Of a stretch of DNA of 20,989 nt, positions 1-6,971 are shown in pieces. The stretch lies in contig CALCXK010000039.1 in the NCBI GenBank assembly GCA_937905835.1, forward strand, positions 1-20,989, in the 5' to 3' direction. The notes beneath the pieces are model-generated. The model saw only the letters and a program-made list of their open reading frames with translations, searched no databases and was not told where the DNA came from. This DNA comes from an uncultured Ilumatobacter sp. (lineage in GTDB: Bacteria; Actinomycetota; Acidimicrobiia; Acidimicrobiales; Ilumatobacteraceae). Within the stretch, counting starts at the first letter, position 1, and each line of letters starts with the position of its first letter. Both the position numbers and the translations under genes were made by a program.

Positions 1-34
1 CCCACCATCACCCCACCATCACCCCACCATCACC
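1..34. repeat. 11-bp direct tandem repeat, cut by window edge
   Basis: The unit CCCCACCATCA is present as one partial copy (1-10) and two full copies (11-21, 22-32), followed by the first bases of another. The array probably continues to the left of the window. A unit of 11 bp is not a multiple of three, so it is unlikely to encode a regular peptide repeat. It lies downstream of the minus-strand FAD oxidoreductase, in sequence where I see no convincing gene. Confidence 0.8.
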
Positions 35-223
35 CTGTCGGGTCGCCCGCCTCCCAAAATGGAGACCATTTCGCCAACTCCGTGGAGCGATTCAGTCCCT
101 ATTTGGGGCATGCCAGCCAAGCGACCCGAAATTGAGACTAAAACGCGTTCGAAATGCGCTGAAACGGTCCACATTTCGGAAGACTGCGGCAGGGGTACGC
201 GGTCGGGGTAGGGGTCGCTATTG
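35..223. other. Non-coding stretch downstream of the FAD oxidoreductase
   Basis: I see no convincing gene here. Three small inverted repeats are visible: AAATGG/CCATTT at 57-62 and 66-71; TCGGGTCGC/GCGACCCGA at 38-46 and 121-129; and CGAAATG/CATTTCG at 150-156 and 172-178. The last is the nearest hairpin after the oxidoreductase stop codon and could act as its terminator, but it has no T-tract. A short open frame on the minus strand (19-273) has low-complexity composition and overlaps the oxidoreductase end. Confidence 0.4.
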
Positions 224-1786
224 TCAGGAGTGCTGGCTGAGGACGACGGTGGCGCAGTTACGGCCGCTGGCACCCCAGACTCCGGCGCCGGGAAAGGTGG
301 CTGCGCCCGTGAGGTACAGACCTGAGATGGCGGTCTCGTACTTGGTCAGCTCGGGGTTCGGGTTACGGAACGCTGCTAGCGGACCACCGGCGAAACTGGT
401 GGCGTGGCCGGCCGGCAGGTGAAAGTCTGACTCGTAAATTGCTGGAGTCATCGCTCGCCAGTCGACAATCGATTCCAGAAAGCCGGGCTCGCACTGGTCG
501 GCGAACAGTTCGAGCCACCGCTGCGGTTCCGGTCCGCGACGTTCGGGGTGGGCCCATCCGTTGCCTGCCGCGTCCGTGAAGTCGTACGGCGTGAAGAGTG
601 CTTCCAGACTGAACACATGGCGCCCATCCGGCGCCATGGTTGGATCCAGCAGCGACGGGACGTTGACCAGCATCCCCGGCAGATCGAGGATCTTGCCCTG
701 CTGCATGAGTCGGTAGCCGCGATCAATCTCCGTGAGTGAGGGGCCGATGGCCGTGGTTGGGCCGAGTTGTCGGTCGTGATCCTTCAGTACTGGGGGCGTG
801 CTCAGGATCGCGTCGATCTTCGACTCGTAGCCCTTGTCATGCGGGATCGCCTTCCAGCGACGGATCAGGTCGGCCGCCGCCGACGGCGGATTCTTGAGCC
901 ACTTCAGGAAGGTGTCGTGCGGATTGCAGGCGGAGACCACGACCAGCGCATCGATCTCTGTGCCGTCAACGAGGGTGACGCCAGCCGCCGCTGATCCCGA
1001 GCAGCGAACCTCGGACACCGGGCTTGATATTTGCAGCGTCCCTCCGGCAGCCTCGAAGGCCATCCGCAGAGTTTCGGTGACTCGGCCACTGCCGCCGACC
1101 GGGCGCCCGACCGTTCCGACGTGGCGCATCGCGTGAGTGAGCGCACCGAGCCCGGACCCTTTGAATTCGGGTGAGATGCCCCAGACCATCGGTCCGGTCA
1201 GAGCGGCAGGGCCGGTGATTGCATCCGCGGAGAAGAACGAACGCAACACGTCAGCAGCGCTACGTCGCGACCAACGCAGCAGCGTTGCCGAGCCGGCGAG
1301 CCTTTTGCGGAGGGCGAGCTTCGTCAGCCCGGTGACTGATGGGGGTTCGGTCGCTGCCTCGAAAATCATCTGTATCGCAGGCGTCGCAGCCTTGACATAC
1401 CGCCGGTAGCTCTCTACCTCGTTTGGGAAGTTCCGGCCAATCGATTCGAGCGTCAAGTCGAGGTCGTGATGATGCGACCATGACGGTGACGTGCCACCAG
1501 GAGTCCAGGCCATGTTGTGCTGCGCTGGCTCGACGTCGATGTAGGCCAGTCCGTGCGCCGCAAGGTCAAGTTCCTTTATCACTGGTGTGGTGCGGAAGGT
1601 GAGGTGATCACAGTTGCAGATGTTCACCGTCGCTCCGCCGAACGCCTCACTCGATGCCGTGCCGCCAACCGCTGGTCGAGCTTCGAGCAGCAGCGTCTTC
1701 ATCCCACCGCGTTGCAAATAGGCAGCGGTGACGAGGCCGTTGTGACCTGCCCCGATCACGATCGCATCGAACTGCCCAGACGTCAT
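224..1786 (-). CDS. FAD-dependent oxidoreductase, phytoene desaturase-like (COG1233 type)
   Basis: A 520-aa flavoprotein of the phytoene dehydrogenase/amine oxidase superfamily. The N-terminus has a Rossmann dinucleotide motif, GAGHNG at residues 12-17, followed about 20 residues later by the acidic end of the ADP-binding fold (LLLEARPAVGG). The C-terminus has the typical second FAD contact, GLYLTGAATFPGAGVWGASG. The family desaturates or oxidises isoprenoid and other lipophilic substrates; this member's substrate cannot be read from sequence. No carotenoid gene (crtB, crtE) is adjacent. The frame runs upstream to 1873, but that would overlap the divergent creatininase-family gene, and the extra 29 residues look non-native. 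ATG at 1786 sits 20 bp before the conserved beta strand and is preceded by a weak GAAGAA. Family call confident; start moderately so. Confidence 0.85.
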   Translation of the reverse strand: MTSGQFDAIVIGAGHNGLVTAAYLQRGGMKTLLLEARPAVGGTASSEAFGGATVNICNCDHLTFRTTPVIKELDLAAHGLAYIDVEPAQHNMAWTPGGTSPSWSHHHDLDLTLESIGRNFPNEVESYRRYVKAATPAIQMIFEAATEPPSVTGLTKLALRKRLAGSATLLRWSRRSAADVLRSFFSADAITGPAALTGPMVWGISPEFKGSGLGALTHAMRHVGTVGRPVGGSGRVTETLRMAFEAAGGTLQISSPVSEVRCSGSAAAGVTLVDGTEIDALVVVSACNPHDTFLKWLKNPPSAAADLIRRWKAIPHDKGYESKIDAILSTPPVLKDHDRQLGPTTAIGPSLTEIDRGYRLMQQGKILDLPGMLVNVPSLLDPTMAPDGRHVFSLEALFTPYDFTDAAGNGWAHPERRGPEPQRWLELFADQCEPGFLESIVDWRAMTPAIYESDFHLPAGHATSFAGGPLAAFRNPNPELTKYETAISGLYLTGAATFPGAGVWGASGRNCATVVLSQHS

Positions 1787-1820
1787 AGGAGCATTCTTCA
1801 CGACTCGGTTGTTCGGGACG

Positions 1821-1826
1821 TAACAT
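1821..1826 (+). promoter_or_regulatory. -10 element TAACAT, leaderless start of creatininase-family gene
   Basis: TAACAT ends 7 nt before the GTG start at 1834, so transcription would begin at or next to the start codon. No Shine-Dalgarno sequence is seen, which agrees with leaderless translation. Confidence 0.5.
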
Positions 1827-1833
1827 TGCAGGT

Positions 1834-2613
1834 GTGGCATATGTTTCACGACGACTCGCCGAACTTCGCGCACCGCAACTCAACGACGCACTGAACGAGA
1901 ACAGCATTATCGTTCAACCGCTCGGGGCTATCGAGCAGCACGGCCCTCACCTGCCGTTCAACACCGACCTGTTGATCGCTGAACGTGTCTCTGGGGCTGC
2001 GGTCGAGGCTGTCGGGGAAGAACTCGATGTGTGGTTGCTCCCTCCCTTGGCCTATACGAAGTCGAACGAACACGCCTGGTCGTCAGGAACAATCTGGCTG
2101 TCGGCGACGACGCTGTTGTCGGTGCTCGACGACATCGGTCGATGCATTGCGATGACGCCGGCTCGTAAACTCGTTTTTCTCAACGGGCACGGCGGTAACT
2201 CGGCGATCGTTGCTGCCGCAAACCGCGAGCTCAGGCTCGCACACGGCCTCATGACGTTCCTGGCCCACCCGTCGGTCCCGCCGGACCAGGGCGGTCACTC
2301 CGCCGCTGGCGAACTCGGGATGGGGATCCACGGCGGCACGGACGAGACCTCGCTCATGCTGCACCTGGCACCAGAACTCGTCGACATGTCGGTTGCCACG
2401 CGAAACGTGCCGGATCAGTTGGCGAAAAACGAACACGTCAAGTTCGGTGGGTCCGTCGCCTTCGGCTGGTTGTCGAACGACTTCGGCCCTGACGGACACA
2501 TCGGCGATCCGACCCCGGCGAGCGCCGAATTGGGCGAGCGACTGTTCAACGGTGCCGTCGAGACGTTCGGTGACGCACTGGGCGAAATCTCAGCGTTTCA
2601 GTTCCCGATGTAA
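1834..2613 (+). CDS. Creatininase-family metal-dependent amidohydrolase
   Basis: A 259-aa protein of the creatininase superfamily (creatinine amidohydrolase, FAPy deformylase ArfB, mycofactocin peptidase MftE). The metal-site motif GAIEQHGPH places Glu34 and His36, followed by Asp45. These numbers match the metal ligands I recall for Pseudomonas creatininase. NGHGGN (117-122) supplies the next histidine and HGGTDETS (166-173) the acidic motif. The usual EH...PGT motif appears as EHAWSSGT. The start is a GTG with no Shine-Dalgarno but with TAACAT 7 nt upstream. It is divergent from the FAD oxidoreductase and converges on an ABC substrate-binding gene. No mycofactocin genes are in view, so MftE is unlikely. 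Likely a hydrolase of a cyclic amide or N-formyl compound; substrate unknown. Confidence 0.88.
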   Translation: MAYVSRRLAELRAPQLNDALNENSIIVQPLGAIEQHGPHLPFNTDLLIAERVSGAAVEAVGEELDVWLLPPLAYTKSNEHAWSSGTIWLSATTLLSVLDDIGRCIAMTPARKLVFLNGHGGNSAIVAAANRELRLAHGLMTFLAHPSVPPDQGGHSAAGELGMGIHGGTDETSLMLHLAPELVDMSVATRNVPDQLAKNEHVKFGGSVAFGWLSNDFGPDGHIGDPTPASAELGERLFNGAVETFGDALGEISAFQFPM

Positions 2614-2619
2614 GACGCG

Positions 2620-2664
2620 ACAAAGGCGGTCACACTGTGCGATGCACAGTGTGACCGCCTTTGT
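2620..2664. terminator. Perfect 21-bp hairpin, bidirectional terminator
   Basis: Arms 2620-2640 and 2644-2664 are exact reverse complements around a 3-nt GAT loop. The ends are ACAAA/TTTGT, so a short A/T tract is present on both strands. It lies between the stop codons of the convergent creatininase-family gene (2613) and substrate-binding gene (2675) and would end transcription from both sides. Confidence 0.9.
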
Positions 2665-2674
2665 TCAAGTCTGA

Positions 2675-3868
2675 TCAGAGACCGATTGACTCGTCGATGT
2701 ACTCGTTGGTCATCAGGTCGCCAGGCGTCAGTCCTTCGGTACCGAAGACCGGACCAGCGATGGCGATGAAGCCTGCGAGGCGAGCTTCGTCGAAGTTGCC
2801 GAGCGTCGAGTCGGGGCCGTTACCCACAAGGCCGAGTTCGATCTGGAGTTCGACCGACGCTGCACCGAGCGCCTCGTCGTAGGTCCAGAAGTCGTTGAAC
2901 TCGTTGACGGCCTTGACAATCAGCGTGTTCGTAGTTGCTGGATCGTTGATGTAGTCGACCGTGGCCTGCTGCACGATGGGCGTGAACGCTGCCATACAAG
3001 CAGCCAGCTCGTCTTTCTTGGAGTCGAGCACGGCGAGCGGTCCGGCATAGGTCTGCCAACCGGCGTCGTGGATCAACTCGAACTTGACGGGCTTGCCCCA
3101 ATCGGCGAAGACGTTCTCGTAGTTGTAGGGCTCGGCGGAAGCGAAGCCCTGCTGAGCGATCTTTCCGCCCTCGGCGATGAAGACCGACGGGCCGCCATCG
3201 TACGAACCGTCGAGCTGGCCTTCTTCGACCTGGCCATCAGACAGCAGGAACTGCATGTAGGCGCCGCTCTCGAAGTAGCGAATCGTGACGCCTTCGGCCT
3301 TGAGGTCGGCGATGGTCTCGACGGCTGGGTAGGTCGCGGGATCCCACATGATGATCTGCGGGTTGATCTCGAGCGGAGCAACGAACGCTGTGGTGGGGTT
3401 GTCGGCGTAGTTCTCGATGGCTTCGTCGGTTGCGACGTAGCCGAACGTGATGCTGTCATCCTGCGCCATGAGCGAAACGACCTGCTGGAAGCCGACTGCC
3501 GGGCCACCGGTGCGGACCTGCAGGTTGACACCAGTTGCTTCGCCACCGATGACGAGCGGGCCGGTGACCGTCTTGACCTCGGCATCGATCGTGGCGTTGG
3601 CCGAATCGATCATCTGGTAGAGCGCTCCGTGCTCCGCCTCGGGGAACCAGTCGGTCTGGATCGCGATGGTTGCGGGGCACACCGATGCGAGATCGACGCT
3701 GTCGTCTTCCATCGGCTCAGCGGCGGCCGGAGCTTCGGTTGCTGCCGGAGCTTCGGTTGCTGCCGGAGCTTCGGTTGCTGCCGGCTCGGCGTCGCTGCCG
3801 CACGCAGCAACAGTCATTGCAACGACAGCACCGAGTGCAGCCATCTGTGTCAAGCGAGTGTTTCGCAT
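2675..3868 (-). CDS. ABC transporter substrate-binding lipoprotein (NMT1/THI5-like, NitT/TauT class)
   Basis: A 397-aa secreted lipoprotein. Residues 1-22 form a signal peptide ending in the lipobox VAAC, with Cys23 as lipidation site. An Ala/Pro/Thr/Glu linker follows, containing three exact 18-bp repeats (protein repeat ATEAPA) that tether the domain to the membrane. The rest resembles the NMT1/THI5/SsuA periplasmic-binding fold that captures nitrogenous or sulfonated small molecules. It is the last gene of a minus-strand run with the permease (176 bp away), ATPase and a cytosine-deaminase-like enzyme. A strong ribosome-binding site, AGGGGG, lies about 7 nt before ATG 3868. The gap upstream holds a possible -10 and an operator-like palindrome, so it may also be transcribed on its own. 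Ligand unknown; pyrimidine-like or cyclic-amide compounds fit the neighbourhood. Confidence 0.87.
   Translation of the reverse strand: MRNTRLTQMAALGAVVAMTVAACGSDAEPAATEAPAATEAPAATEAPAAAEPMEDDSVDLASVCPATIAIQTDWFPEAEHGALYQMIDSANATIDAEVKTVTGPLVIGGEATGVNLQVRTGGPAVGFQQVVSLMAQDDSITFGYVATDEAIENYADNPTTAFVAPLEINPQIIMWDPATYPAVETIADLKAEGVTIRYFESGAYMQFLLSDGQVEEGQLDGSYDGGPSVFIAEGGKIAQQGFASAEPYNYENVFADWGKPVKFELIHDAGWQTYAGPLAVLDSKKDELAACMAAFTPIVQQATVDYINDPATTNTLIVKAVNEFNDFWTYDEALGAASVELQIELGLVGNGPDSTLGNFDEARLAGFIAIAGPVFGTEGLTPGDLMTNEYIDESIGL
3726..3779. repeat. Three exact 18-bp tandem repeats in lipoprotein linker
   Basis: GCCGGAGCTTCGGTTGCT occurs in three perfect copies (3726-3743, 3744-3761, 3762-3779), with a degenerate flank on each side. 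The unit is in frame and encodes ATEAPA-type linker repeats next to the lipidated cysteine. Perfect DNA identity suggests recent slippage, so copy number may differ between strains. Confidence 0.9.
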
Positions 3869-3898
3869 GGTTTTCCCCCTGAAGAGTGTGGTGGTTAA

Positions 3899-3916
3899 CC
3901 GGAGTGTTCACACCGG
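3899..3916. promoter_or_regulatory. Operator-like imperfect palindrome upstream of substrate-binding gene
   Basis: CCGGAGTGTTCACACCGG is an 18-bp imperfect palindrome; CCGG and GTG/CAC match in both arms. It lies about 30 bp before the ATG at 3868 and just downstream of a TANNNT hexamer (3925-3930, minus strand), where a repressor would block transcription start or elongation. No regulator gene is adjacent. Confidence 0.4.
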
Positions 3917-3924
3917 ATGCGGAG

Positions 3925-3930
3925 ATACTA
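3925..3930 (-). promoter_or_regulatory. Possible -10 element TAGTAT for the substrate-binding gene
   Basis: On the minus strand this reads TAGTAT, about 57 nt before the ATG at 3868, leaving a leader that carries the palindrome at 3899-3916 and the AGGGGG ribosome-binding site. I find no good -35 hexamer at the usual distance, so support is modest. Confidence 0.35.
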
Positions 3931-4044
3931 GAGCATCGCGCAAAGAGCTCTCTACGCACAGCGTGAAGATCTTGTTTCGCGTATGTGTCGCGAGCAGCGA
4001 GGCCGTGGTTCGTTGCGTCAGGGTCTGCTCGATGTAACCGAGAA

Positions 4045-4959
4045 TCAACTCGAGCGCTTCTCGTGCCAGTTGCCGACCACTCGGTTGCCGATCCAACCGA
4101 AGAGAACGAAGACAGCAATGCCGAGCAGCGCTGACATCACAGCGGCTCCGTACATTTGCTCGTACGCCGTTGAGCTTTGGTACAGGTTGATCAGACGGCC
4201 GAGGCCCGGCTCACCCTGTCGGAAGAAGAAGTCGCCGACAACGGCGCCGACAACGGACAGACCTGCCGAAATCTGCAGCCCGGTGAAGATCGATGGCATT
4301 GCCGCGGGGAATTGCAGTTTGATGAGCCGCGTCATTCGCGATGCACCGTTGAGGGTCATCAGTTCGTGGTATCCGCGATCAACCGAGAGCAGACCGAACA
4401 ACGTGTTCGCAACGATCGGGAAGATCGCGATCAGCACACAGACCAGCACCCGGGCCTTGAAATTGAAGCCGATGACCGTGCCGATCAGCGGGACGAAGGC
4501 AAGAATTGGGGTTGCTTGCACGGCGATAAGGAACGGCCACATCGAGTTCTGTATCCAGCTTGCCTGGCTCATCAACGTTGCCACCGCGAATCCGATCACG
4601 ATGGCAATCAAGAGGCCGAGGCCGGCGACCTGGACCGAGGTCCACAATCCGTCGAAGAGTTTCACGAGGCCGCCGCCAGTTCGTGAACCAGCGGTGCCTC
4701 GTTCGATGTTCCATGTGAGGACCGACTCGCGGACGACGCGATGGGGAACGGGCAGTAGCGGCTGCTTGGGACCCGCAAGAAACACGTGGTGTGCCAGATA
4801 CCAGAACCCGATGAACAGCGCGAAAACTGCTCCGGGGCCGACGAAGCGGCTGAGCCGGGCGGAACGCTTCGGCCTGATTGCGGCCACCTCCGCGGAATCA
4901 GGGCCTTGGTGAGCGGCCAGTTGCTGGGCTGTCTCTGAGGCGTTGTTGTCGGTGCTCAC
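4045..4959 (-). CDS. ABC transporter permease (BPD/SsuC-TauC type)
   Basis: A 304-aa inner-membrane permease of the binding-protein-dependent family. It has about six hydrophobic helices, the first near residues 38-60 after a polar N-terminus rich in Glu, Lys and Arg. The cytoplasmic EAA-type coupling loop is recognisable as ELMTLNGASRMTRLIKLQFP, the site that contacts the ATPase. Its start overlaps the stop of the ATPase gene by 4 bp (4956-4959), so the two are translationally coupled and surely form one importer with the lipoprotein encoded 176 bp downstream. The family transports nitrate, sulfonates, taurine, pyrimidines and similar compounds; sequence alone does not decide among them. Confidence 0.92.
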   Translation of the reverse strand: MSTDNNASETAQQLAAHQGPDSAEVAAIRPKRSARLSRFVGPGAVFALFIGFWYLAHHVFLAGPKQPLLPVPHRVVRESVLTWNIERGTAGSRTGGGLVKLFDGLWTSVQVAGLGLLIAIVIGFAVATLMSQASWIQNSMWPFLIAVQATPILAFVPLIGTVIGFNFKARVLVCVLIAIFPIVANTLFGLLSVDRGYHELMTLNGASRMTRLIKLQFPAAMPSIFTGLQISAGLSVVGAVVGDFFFRQGEPGLGRLINLYQSSTAYEQMYGAAVMSALLGIAVFVLFGWIGNRVVGNWHEKRSS

Positions 4960-5702
4960 GGGTGCGCTCCGCGGAGGTCGTTGGAGATCTTGCCGGACAG
5001 TTCGGCAAACGCCGGATCGTATCGGATCTCGTGCTTGCGGGGATACTCGAACGGCACCTCGTAGTCGGCCACGATGCGGCCGGGACGAGCCGACATAACC
5101 AGCACACGGGTCGAGAGGAACACTGCCTCGGCGATCGAGTGGGTGATGAACAGTCCGGCGAAGTTCTTGGCCTTGAACAGCGAGAGGAGTTCGTCGTTGA
5201 GCCGCTCACGGCTGATCTCGTCGAGCGCACCGAACGGCTCGTCGAAGAGGAACACGTCAGGTTGCAGCACCAGCGAGCGAGCCAGCGAGGCGCGCATCTT
5301 CATACCGCCTGACAGCTGCTTTGGATACTTGAGCTCATGCTCTTTGAGCCCAACGAGCTCGAGTGATTCGTCAACTCTCGGGGCCATCGCGGCGGAGTTG
5401 ATGCCGTGAAGTTCGGCGATCAGTTCGACATTTCTCCGAACGGTCCGCCACGGAAACAGCGTGGCATCCTGGAACACGTAACCGATCGAATCACGATCGA
5501 CGTCGCACTCGCCGCCCGTGTGCGTTTCCAGGCCCGACGCAATGCGTAAGAGCGTGGACTTACCGCACCCGGACGGGCCGACGACGGTGACGAACTCGCC
5601 CCGTTCGATACTGATGGAGACATCGTCGAGCGCGTGCGTCCCATCGGGAAACACCATCGACAGATTTTTGAATTCGAGCGCATACTCGCGTGTAGCAGAC
5701 AA
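4956..5702 (-). CDS. ABC transporter ATP-binding protein (SsuB/TauB-like)
   Basis: A 248-aa nucleotide-binding subunit. Walker A is GPSGCGKST at 42-50, the Q-loop glutamine is in FQDATLFPW (Gln78), the signature is LSGGM at 130-134, Walker B is FLFDEP with Asp154 and Glu155, and the switch histidine is His188 (ITHSIAEA). The FPW after the Q-loop is typical of the nitrate/sulfonate/taurine class. The start is a TTG at 5702, supported by a good AGGGGA ribosome-binding site 8 nt upstream; no ATG or GTG in frame fits better. It follows the deaminase-like gene by 51 bp and overlaps the permease by 4 bp, so all belong to one operon. Confidence 0.93.
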   Translation of the reverse strand: MSATREYALEFKNLSMVFPDGTHALDDVSISIERGEFVTVVGPSGCGKSTLLRIASGLETHTGGECDVDRDSIGYVFQDATLFPWRTVRRNVELIAELHGINSAAMAPRVDESLELVGLKEHELKYPKQLSGGMKMRASLARSLVLQPDVFLFDEPFGALDEISRERLNDELLSLFKAKNFAGLFITHSIAEAVFLSTRVLVMSARPGRIVADYEVPFEYPRKHEIRYDPAFAELSGKISNDLRGAHP

Positions 5703-5753
5703 CGGTTCTTTCCCCTGATTAGTTCGGTGTCGAGTGGGCGAATTATGACTGGC

Positions 5754-6953
5754 TTATGCGGCGAGACGTTGACCGTTCCGCCACACGATGCGTTCGGCTG
5801 GACCAAACGCAATTGCCTCCCGGAGCGTAGCCGCCCTGACTGCCACGAGATCAGCCCGCTGGCCGACCGTCAGCGTCTGAGCACCGAATGAGGTCACCTG
5901 GCCGGCGGCCGTGCTCACCGACGACCAGGCGTCATGGGGGAGGAGGTGGCTGGCCATGATCATCAGGCCGGCGGTCTCGAAGGGGCATGCCCGACCGACC
6001 GGATTAAACGGGTCCTGCAGATTGTCGGCACCGGCTGCGACTTGAGCGCCAGCAGCGCGGAGCGACGCAACAGCGGTGAGTCCTCGGGGCATCGGACTGC
6101 GCCCGCGGCCCTGAAGAAACAAGTTGGTGTGGGGAAGTGCAACGACGCCGATACCGGCTGCTGCAACCGCCTCAGATGTTGCCTGCTGATCGCGTTCGGA
6201 CTGCATGGAGAGACTCACGCAGTGGCTGGCGGTGACTGCATGGCCAAAGCCGGCAGCGACCATTTCGGCAAGCTCGGCGAGGCCGGTTGCGGTCGGGTCG
6301 AGTGTCTCGTCGGTGTGCAGGTCGACGCCGACACCGTGGTCGGTCGCTGTCTGTAGGAAAAATTCGGTCGGGCCGAGCGTGTCGCCACCCTCGAGGTGCG
6401 GGCACCCGCCGACAAGGTCAGCGCCCGCCCGCAGTGCGTCGTGCAGCAGGGCTCGCTGATCAGCGCCGCCGGGCCCCATCACCGGCCACCCAGACAGTGC
6501 GACGATCTCGACATCGATCACGTCGGCAACCCGGCGCTTCACTTCCACGAGTGCCTCGATACTGGTGAGGCCGTGCTCCACGGTCGTGTCGGCGTGGCTA
6601 CGAACGGCCCGAAATCCGTTGGACGCCATCAATCGTGCGGCCCGTTCGGCACGTTCGACGGTCTCATTGACATCAAGCAAGTGGCGGTTCGCCCGCATCG
6701 CCAAAATAGCGCCCATGAGGTCGCCGGTCGGATTCTCGATCTGCTCAGCGAGGAAGGCCTTGTCGAGGTGGGCATGAGGCTCGACGGCCGCAGGCATGAG
6801 GACATGTCCTCGGAGGTCAACCACCTCATCTGCTGGTTCTGCGATGAGGTCGCCAATGGCTGTGATCACGCCATTGATGATGCGGATGTCCTGTTGCCGA
6901 TGTGTCACATCGGCATGAACAGTGGTCGCCCGGTGCAGCAGTGTTGAAGCCAT
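5754..6953 (-). CDS. Cytosine deaminase-like amidohydrolase (CodA/AtzC family)
   Basis: A 399-aa metal-dependent amidohydrolase. The metal-site residues fall almost at the positions known for E. coli CodA: His60 and His62 (EPHAHLDKAF), His213 with Glu216 (DLHTDE), His244 (ASHCVSL) and Asp310 (AGADNLQDPF). The family hydrolyses exocyclic amino groups or ring amides of pyrimidines, triazines (AtzC) and creatinine. It heads the operon with the ABC importer, so its substrate is probably what the importer brings in. The frame extends to 7238, but those 95 residues overlap the divergent monooxygenase gene and look non-native. ATG at 6953 begins just before the first beta strand and has TATATT 6 nt upstream. 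True cytosine deaminase is possible, but a different heterocycle is equally likely. Confidence 0.9.
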   Translation of the reverse strand: MASTLLHRATTVHADVTHRQQDIRIINGVITAIGDLIAEPADEVVDLRGHVLMPAAVEPHAHLDKAFLAEQIENPTGDLMGAILAMRANRHLLDVNETVERAERAARLMASNGFRAVRSHADTTVEHGLTSIEALVEVKRRVADVIDVEIVALSGWPVMGPGGADQRALLHDALRAGADLVGGCPHLEGGDTLGPTEFFLQTATDHGVGVDLHTDETLDPTATGLAELAEMVAAGFGHAVTASHCVSLSMQSERDQQATSEAVAAAGIGVVALPHTNLFLQGRGRSPMPRGLTAVASLRAAGAQVAAGADNLQDPFNPVGRACPFETAGLMIMASHLLPHDAWSSVSTAAGQVTSFGAQTLTVGQRADLVAVRAATLREAIAFGPAERIVWRNGQRLAA

Positions 6954-6959
6954 CGTGCG

Positions 6960-6965
6960 AATATA
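6960..6965 (-). promoter_or_regulatory. -10 element TATATT, leaderless start of the deaminase-ABC operon
   Basis: Reads TATATT on the minus strand and ends exactly 6 nt before ATG 6953. It is the best -10 match in the window and is probably the promoter for the deaminase/ATPase/permease operon. The divergent monooxygenase start is only 7 bp beyond it. Confidence 0.6.
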
Positions 6966-6971
6966 GAGGGC

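Noticed and set aside
1..34. Possible CRISPR array
   Set aside because: Repeats are 11 bp and directly adjacent, without spacers.
224..1786. Carotenoid biosynthesis cluster
   Set aside because: The oxidoreductase is desaturase-like, but no crtB, crtE or cyclase gene is in the window; ispH at 16527 is 15 kb away and is a core gene.
1834..2613. Mycofactocin peptidase MftE
   Set aside because: Same superfamily, but none of mftA, mftB, mftC or mftD is adjacent.
3068..3898. Long plus-strand open frame (276 codons) opposite the substrate-binding gene
   Set aside because: It is antisense to a well-supported lipoprotein gene, and its Asp/Gly/Val-rich protein matches no fold. It reflects codon bias of the minus strand.
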